Shown here: piece by piece, positions 14,675 to 18,986 of the stretch
How the letters are laid out: each line of letters starts with the position of its first letter
Position numbering within the stretch: the first letter of the stretch is position 1
From: an uncultured Steroidobacter sp.
Lineage (GTDB): Bacteria > Pseudomonadota > Gammaproteobacteria > Steroidobacterales > Steroidobacteraceae
Reading direction: 5' to 3'
NCBI GenBank assembly: GCA_946478975.1
Contig: CAMLEO010000116.1
Location: forward strand, 1-18,986
Length of the DNA: 18,986 nucleotides
Notes under the pieces: generated by a model
The model's database searches: none
Seen by the model: the letters and a program-made list of their open reading frames with translations, nothing else
What the model was told of the DNA's origin: nothing
Position numbers and translations under genes: made by a program

Positions 14675-15766
14675 ATGAGTGCTTCGGTTCGCGTTGCGGC
14701 CCGGTGGCTGACGCTGGCAGCGATGTTCGTATTGTCGGCGGCGTGCACCAGCGTCCCGACGCAGGAGTTATCGCAATATCGGCAGGCGTTCGCGGCTACA
14801 CAAACAGCCTCGGAAGCCGTTCTGATGGATTTCGCCGATGCCGTTCAATCGGCGCAGGTACGACAACGCGCTGCTGTACCAACTCCCGAAGCAACGGGTG
14901 GAATCAGCGCGCAACTGGAGAACGGCGCCAGCAAGCCGCCCGACGCAATTGAAGTTCGCCGGCGCGCGATGCGAACCATCGATCAGTTCAACTCGGTCGT
15001 CACCACCCTGGCGGAAGGCAAGAGCGTGAGTGAAGTACAGGGCACCGCGACGGGTTTCATAAACGCGGCACAATCGTTCGTGGTTGCTGCCGGCGGCAAC
15101 GCCGTGCCGGGGCTGAGCTCACTCACAGGTGTGGTGAACACTTTGTTGGGTCAGATCGAGCAGGCGCGCGCACGCGCGGAGTTCGAACAAGCAGTGCGAA
15201 GCGGGGCGCCGATCATCACTGGGATCCTGAATGCTCTCGTGCAGGAACGGCAGCAGCACATGGAGCTGCGAGTGGATGAAGCCAACATGCGCGAGGTCGA
15301 TATTCTGGATGAGATCACCATGCGCGCCGCCGGCTTGCGCTCGTTGATCGGCGATCACAGCGCGCCGGCTCACAACGATCCGCGAGCCATGCTGCAGAAG
15401 ACGCTCAACGAAGCGCTCAAGCCGGCGCAAGGTCGTCTCGCGTTTCAGCTGCCGCTGCAACTCTCTTATCAAACCGGCAAGCCGGCGCTCACGCCCGAAC
15501 AAGCGATGCTCGCGCAGGAGCTGATGGCGGGTGTGAAGGAATGGTCGGATGCGTTCGTCGCCAACCGAGCCGCGATCGAAAACCTGCGCGCGGCGCTCAA
15601 CAATTATGGGTTGTTGTTGAACCAGACGCAGACCGCGCTGAACACGGTCGTGACCAATCTCGGCCGGCCCCAATCGTTGCAACAGATTTCCGAAAACCTG
15701 CTCGGCGTGGCGTTCGAGCTGAAGAGCAACCTGGAAGCGTATGGCGCTGCTCGTAAGGGCGCGTGA
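14675..15766 (+). CDS. Predicted helical lipoprotein, unknown function
   Basis: 363 residues. A short basic start and hydrophobic stretch end in the lipobox LSAAC, with Cys24 as the lipidated residue; Thr-Ser follow, with no Asp at +2, so sorting to the outer membrane is expected if Lol rules apply. The rest is almost wholly alpha-helical, Ala/Gln/Leu-rich, with few aromatic residues, consistent with long helical bundles. A Gly-rich break near 135-145 (VVAAGGNAVPGLSS) and a stretch rich in acidic and Met residues around 190-215 (EANMREVDILDEITMRAAG) are visible. I recognise no family. The ATG at 14675 has AGGA eight bases upstream. It follows the hydrolase by 27 bases and runs into the small helical gene, so it is part of the same transcript and presumably the outer-membrane component of the same assembly. 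Confidence 0.82.
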   Translation: MSASVRVAARWLTLAAMFVLSAACTSVPTQELSQYRQAFAATQTASEAVLMDFADAVQSAQVRQRAAVPTPEATGGISAQLENGASKPPDAIEVRRRAMRTIDQFNSVVTTLAEGKSVSEVQGTATGFINAAQSFVVAAGGNAVPGLSSLTGVVNTLLGQIEQARARAEFEQAVRSGAPIITGILNALVQERQQHMELRVDEANMREVDILDEITMRAAGLRSLIGDHSAPAHNDPRAMLQKTLNEALKPAQGRLAFQLPLQLSYQTGKPALTPEQAMLAQELMAGVKEWSDAFVANRAAIENLRAALNNYGLLLNQTQTALNTVVTNLGRPQSLQQISENLLGVAFELKSNLEAYGAARKGA

Positions 15767-15795
15767 TGCGAGACTCACCTGGCGAGGGCACGGCA

Positions 15796-16122
15796 ATGGC
15801 GGACAACAAACAGGCGATCAAGGCCACCTACGACTCGGGCCTGGCGGAAGTTTTCAAGATCGTGGGCTCGCTGGACGCGAGTCCCGAACAACGGGTCGCG
15901 GCCCGGCAGACCGCTCGCGACCTGTCGTCGATGCTGGTCACGCACACGTTGCAGACCATCGAAGGCCGCACGGCGCTGCTGGCCGGGCTCATCGTCGAGT
16001 TGAACGACGTCATCTCCTCGATCGAAACATCGCCGCCGTTCGCGGCCTCGATCGACAGCCTCACCGTGCTGCTCAACCAGGCGCAGCTGCTGTTCAAGGA
16101 GGAGAAGCAGGCGCTGATCTGA
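15796..16122 (+). CDS. Small helical soluble protein, last gene of the envelope cassette
   Basis: 108 residues, all predicted helix, with no signal peptide, cysteine or recognised motif. It begins MADNKQAIKATYDSGLAEVFKIV and ends LLNQAQLLFKEEKQALI. Heptad-like spacing of Leu/Ile in the central part (LVTHTLQTIEGRTALLAGLIVELNDVI) suggests helix packing or a coiled coil. The start is uncertain: ATG at 15796 has GAGG eight bases upstream, while an ATG at 15766 overlapping the lipoprotein stop (TGATG) has AAGG seven bases upstream and would add ten residues. Either way it is translationally linked to the lipoprotein gene. A cytoplasmic partner or chaperone of the cassette is possible, but that is inference from position alone. 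Confidence 0.72.
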   Translation: MADNKQAIKATYDSGLAEVFKIVGSLDASPEQRVAARQTARDLSSMLVTHTLQTIEGRTALLAGLIVELNDVISSIETSPPFAASIDSLTVLLNQAQLLFKEEKQALI

Positions 16123-16226
16123 ATACAGTCGTTGGATCGTTCCATTCGCGATTGGCATTGGAGCGCCGCCGCTCGCCCAAGTATCGTCCGTACGCAACGA
16201 ACGAGTCGATTGTCGAGGGGGCGGCA

Positions 16227-17336
16227 GTGGATAGACGACGTTTCATCTCCGCGAGCGGACTGGCAGCAGCGGCTGCAGCGGTACCCACTGTCGCGGTCCA
16301 ATCCGCACCTTCTTCTGCGCCAGCGCCAAAGCGAGGCGCGAAGATGAAGCTGGGCTGCCAGAGCGCGCCCTCGAACGAAGAACACTTTGCGTACTTTGCC
16401 CGTTACGGCATTCGTAACGTCTGCGGCTATCCGCAGATCGACGATCCCGCCCGCCTCTATCCCACGGTCGACGAACTGAAACGTCTGCTGGATCTCGGCG
16501 CGCGCCACGATATCGCCATCGACATGGTCGACAGCGTGCTGCTGCGATCCAGTCACATCGATGTCGAAAAGAATCCCTCCATCATGCTCGCGGCGAGCCC
16601 GCAGCGGGATCGCGACATCGAGGCGTTTCAAACATTGATTCGCAACTGCGCAGCCGTCGGCATTCCGGCGGTGAAATACAACATGAGCATTCTCGGCGTG
16701 CTGCGCACCGGGCACATTCCCGGCCGAGGCGACGCGCAATACGCAGCATGGAAGTACGCCGATGCCAGGCCGAATCCGCCGCTGACCCGTGCCGGCGTCG
16801 TCAATGCCGACCAGTTCTGGGAGCGCATTTTTTATTTCCTCGACCGGGTCGTGCCGGTGGCCAACGAATACAAAGTCCGCATCGCCTGCCATCCGCAGGA
16901 TCCGGGCGTTCCGCCCAGCGGCTATCAAGGCGTCGATCGCGTACTCGGCACGATAGATGGGCTGAAGAAACTGGTTGCCTATCGCGAGTCGACGTATCAC
17001 GGGCTCAACTTCTGCCAGGGCACGGTCTCGGAGGATCTGCAGGATCCCAAGACCCAGATCTTCGATGTGATTCGTTACTTCGGCCAGCGGCGCAAGATCT
17101 TCAACGTCCACTTCCGCAACATCCGCGGCCATCGCGACGATTTCGCGGAGACTTTCCCCGATCACGGCGACGTCGATATGTTCCGCGCGCTGAAAGTCTA
17201 TGCGGAAGTCGGCTACGACGGCATGCTGATGCCCGATCACGTCCCCGAGGTGCCGGGGCGTCCTGAAGCTGCGCGCGAGAACTTCGCGTTCGCGTATGGA
17301 TATATTCGCGGGCTGCTACAGGCGCTCGACGCCTGA
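16227..17336 (+). CDS. Tat-exported UxuA (mannonate dehydratase)-like TIM-barrel protein
   Basis: 369 residues. The start [10 protein letters not shown] followed by Ala-rich hydrophobic residues and AVQSA is a twin-arginine (Tat) signal. The rest is a sugar-isomerase/UxuA-type TIM barrel. It has HPQDPG (His222), NFCQGT (Cys263), FNVHFRN (His295), GDVDM and MPDHVP (Asp337-His338). These correspond to the His/Cys/His/Asp metal set and the adjacent catalytic His known in mannonate dehydratases. It is shorter than bacterial UxuA, because the insert after the YNFMPVLDWTRT-like region is reduced. GTG at 16227 is chosen because GAGGGG lies just upstream and it gives a clean Tat signal. Canonical UxuA is cytoplasmic, so an exported relative may act on a different sugar acid or be an epimerase. 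It overlaps the 3' end of gudD by 21 bases, tail to tail. Confidence 0.85.
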   Translation: MDRRRFISASGLAAAAAAVPTVAVQSAPSSAPAPKRGAKMKLGCQSAPSNEEHFAYFARYGIRNVCGYPQIDDPARLYPTVDELKRLLDLGARHDIAIDMVDSVLLRSSHIDVEKNPSIMLAASPQRDRDIEAFQTLIRNCAAVGIPAVKYNMSILGVLRTGHIPGRGDAQYAAWKYADARPNPPLTRAGVVNADQFWERIFYFLDRVVPVANEYKVRIACHPQDPGVPPSGYQGVDRVLGTIDGLKKLVAYRESTYHGLNFCQGTVSEDLQDPKTQIFDVIRYFGQRRKIFNVHFRNIRGHRDDFAETFPDHGDVDMFRALKVYAEVGYDGMLMPDHVPEVPGRPEAARENFAFAYGYIRGLLQALDA

Positions 17337-18686
17337 TTCGCACGTCAGGCACGGACGTTTGGGATGAAACGTCCAGCCGCGAATCAAACATTGCATGCCG
17401 GCTGCGTCGTCGCGCGCGCCGGATGGCAAACGTTTGTAGAGCGCATGCGCAGCCTCGACCTGGCCGAGATCGATCTCGACACCGAGCCCGGGCCGCCGCG
17501 GCACTTGCACCTTGCCACCTTTGATTTGCAGTGGATCACGCGTGAGCCGCTGGCCGTCCTGCCAGATCCAATGCGTGTCGATCGCAGTAATGCGCCCAGG
17601 AGCCGCCGCAGCGACGTGCGTGAACATGGCAAGCGAAATATCGAAGTGATTGTTGGAGTGTGATCCCCAAGTGAGCCCGGCTTCGCGACACAAGTGCGCG
17701 ACGCGGATCGAACCTTCCATGGTCCAGAAGTGCGGATCTGCGAGCGGAATATCCACCGCTTGCAGCTGCACGGCGTGCATTAGCTGGCGCCAATCGGTCG
17801 CGACCATGTTGGTGGCTGTCGGCAAGCGCGTAGCGCGCCGGAATTCGGCCAGCACTTCGCGACCGGAAAAACCGTTCTCGGCGCCGCACGGGTCCTCGGC
17901 GTACGCCAGGATATTCTGCTTGCCGCTGCACAGCCGGATCGCTTCTTCCAAAGACCAGGCGCCATTTGGATCCAGGGTGATGCGTGCCGACGGAAAGCGC
18001 TCCGCCAATGCAGTGACCGCTTCGATCTCACAATCGCCGGCCAGCACACCGCCTTTGAGCTTGAAATCGGTGAAGCCGTAGCGTGCCTGCGCGGCCTCTG
18101 CCAACCGCACCACGGCGTCAGTGGTCAGCGCTTCTTCGTTTCTCAATCGCAACCAGGGATCGTCAGCATCGGCTTCGCTGCGATAAGGCAGCTCGCTGCG
18201 ACGACGGTCGCCGATGTAGAACAAATATCCCAGCATGGGCACGGCATCGCGCTGCTGCCCTTCTCCCAGCAACGCAGCGACGGGCACGCCCAGAAACTGT
18301 CCCAGCAGATCGAGCATGGCGGCTTCGAGGGCCGCAACGGCATGGATGGTGACTCGCAGATCGAACGTTTGCAGGCCGCGGCCGCTCGCATCCCGATCTG
18401 CGAAGGTATTACGAACTCGCGCGAGTGTGTTTCGATACAGGCCGATGCTTTGGTGGAGCACCAGCGACTCGGCTTCCTGCAGCGTTTGCTGGATACGCTC
18501 GCCGCCCGGCACCTCGCCCACGCCCGTGTGGCCCGCGCTATCGGTGAGGATGACGATGTTGCGAGTGAAGTAAGGGGCATGCGCGCCGCTCAAGTTGAGC
18601 AGCATGCTGTCCGCGCCGGCCACCGGAACAACGCGCATCGATGTGACGATCGGCGCACCACTCATTGGCGTATGCATGTCAGCCAT
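17316..18686 (-). CDS. gudD: Glucarate dehydratase (enolase superfamily)
   Basis: 456 residues, about the length of E. coli GudD (446), and closely similar through the barrel. It shows [12 protein letters not shown] (Lys209, Lys211), [10 protein letters not shown] (Asp239, Asn241), [17 protein letters not shown] (Glu264), [12 protein letters not shown] (Asn293), [12 protein letters not shown] and [18 protein letters not shown]. The enzyme removes water from D-glucarate (or L-idarate) to give 5-keto-4-deoxyglucarate in the cytoplasm, using Mg2+. All catalytic blocks look intact, so I expect activity. The C-terminus after [12 protein letters not shown] is a short tail. The ATG at 18686 is taken by convention; ATGs at 18677 and 18665 are also possible, as ribosome sites are weak. 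It is divergent from a talarate/galactarate dehydratase gene, as in aldarate loci. Confidence 0.95.
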   Translation of the reverse strand: MADMHTPMSGAPIVTSMRVVPVAGADSMLLNLSGAHAPYFTRNIVILTDSAGHTGVGEVPGGERIQQTLQEAESLVLHQSIGLYRNTLARVRNTFADRDASGRGLQTFDLRVTIHAVAALEAAMLDLLGQFLGVPVAALLGEGQQRDAVPMLGYLFYIGDRRRSELPYRSEADADDPWLRLRNEEALTTDAVVRLAEAAQARYGFTDFKLKGGVLAGDCEIEAVTALAERFPSARITLDPNGAWSLEEAIRLCSGKQNILAYAEDPCGAENGFSGREVLAEFRRATRLPTATNMVATDWRQLMHAVQLQAVDIPLADPHFWTMEGSIRVAHLCREAGLTWGSHSNNHFDISLAMFTHVAAAAPGRITAIDTHWIWQDGQRLTRDPLQIKGGKVQVPRRPGLGVEIDLGQVEAAHALYKRLPSGARDDAAGMQCLIRGWTFHPKRPCLTCESGVERL

Positions 18687-18745
18687 GGCCTGATTCTAGG
18701 GGCGCGGCCCGCCGCCTCCAAGCCATTGTCGGCATCGTTCGATCC

Positions 18746-18759
18746 ACAACTGAAATTGT
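18746..18759. promoter_or_regulatory. Short inverted repeat between divergent aldarate genes
   Basis: ACAA-CTGAAA-TTGT lies in the 93-base gap between gudD and the talarate/galactarate dehydratase gene. The outer four bases and one inner pair match. GntR-type regulators of sugar-acid genes often bind such short palindromes, but the arms are short and a chance match is quite possible. No clear -35/-10 pair was seen in the gap. Confidence 0.25.
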
Positions 18760-18779
18760 AGGTCCAGGAGCACCGGCGC

Positions 18780-18986
18780 ATGATGCAACGATTGCAAGCA
18801 GGACCGTCCATGAGCGCACCCGATCGCATCGAAAGCATCACGCTGTCGCTGGCCTATCTGCCGCTGAGCACGCCGGTCAGCGATGCAAAGGTTTCCACGG
18901 GGCGGCAGAAGCCGCTCACCGAGGTGGCCTTCCTGTTCGCGGAGATCGATACCGCCCAGGGGCACTCGGGACTGGGCTTCAGCTAC
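18780..18986 (+). CDS. L-talarate/galactarate dehydratase, N-terminal part (cut by window edge)
   Basis: Sixty-nine visible codons of an enolase-superfamily enzyme. The stretch DRIESITLSLAYLPL, STPVSDAKVSTGRQKPLTEVAF and GLGFSY closely resembles, from memory, the start of L-talarate/galactarate dehydratase from Salmonella. That family dehydrates meso-galactarate and L-talarate to 5-keto-4-deoxyglucarate and can also epimerise them. The substrate-capping N-terminal domain is all that is visible; the barrel with its catalytic residues lies beyond the right edge. ATG at 18780 is preceded by AGGAG nine bases upstream. An in-frame ATG at 18810 has AGGA six bases upstream and is a fair alternative. 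It is divergent from gudD, so the two probably share control. Confidence 0.85.
   Translation, partial: MMQRLQAGPSMSAPDRIESITLSLAYLPLSTPVSDAKVSTGRQKPLTEVAFLFAEIDTAQGHSGLGFSY

Noticed and set aside
15828..17240. 470-residue minus-strand open frame opposite the UxuA-like gene
   Set aside because: Antisense to a protein with a Tat signal and conserved metal-binding residues; no domain of its own.
17331..17350. GCCTGA...TCAGGC inverted repeat at the UxuA-like stop as a terminator
   Set aside because: Six-base stem with an eight-base loop, no T-run, and it lies inside the gudD coding sequence.

Overview
The window looks like a chromosomal segment of a motile, GC-rich Gram-negative bacterium, most likely a gammaproteobacterium. 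The signs are flagellar and chemotaxis genes, a Sec lipoprotein, a Tat signal peptide, and an aldarate gene very close in sequence to enterobacterial GudD. A Steroidobacter- or Nevskia-like lineage is my guess only. I saw no rRNA, tRNA, CRISPR array, transposase or phage integrase. Strong GC skew at third positions creates many long antisense shadow frames, which were left out.

Region 1 (1-6794) is motility and signalling. A leftward operon reads STAS-domain protein, CheY, CheA, chemoreceptor (the last runs off the left edge). A FliA (sigma-28)-like promoter lies about 90 bases upstream of the STAS gene. Divergent from it are a FliK-type hook-length protein and, overlapping by four bases, a small stand-alone FlhB C-terminal-domain protein; both belong to the flagellar export specificity switch. 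They run head-on into a DUF2802 membrane protein and a stand-alone Hpt protein, both leftward.

Region 2 (6985-7821) holds two small convergent metabolic genes: an antibiotic-biosynthesis-monooxygenase-fold protein and a RimJ/RimL-type acetyltransferase.

Region 3 (7865-11077) is a tight leftward operon for surface glycan work: Wzx-like flippase, PIG-L deacetylase, family-4 glycosyltransferase.

Region 4 (11078-16122) starts with a structured 436-base intergenic region containing a 19-base palindrome and a long imperfect hairpin. A compact rightward four-gene cassette follows: a large multi-pass membrane protein of unknown function with a periplasmic domain; a GH46-chitosanase-like hydrolase with a C-terminal peptidoglycan-binding domain but no signal peptide; a helical lipoprotein; and a small helical soluble protein. 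This is the best candidate in the window for an undescribed system: an envelope-spanning complex with a dedicated wall hydrolase.

Region 5 (16227-18986) is sugar-acid (aldarate/uronate) catabolism: a Tat-exported UxuA-like TIM-barrel protein, glucarate dehydratase GudD (leftward), and the start of a divergent L-talarate/galactarate dehydratase. Together these would send glucarate, galactarate and talarate toward 5-keto-4-deoxyglucarate.
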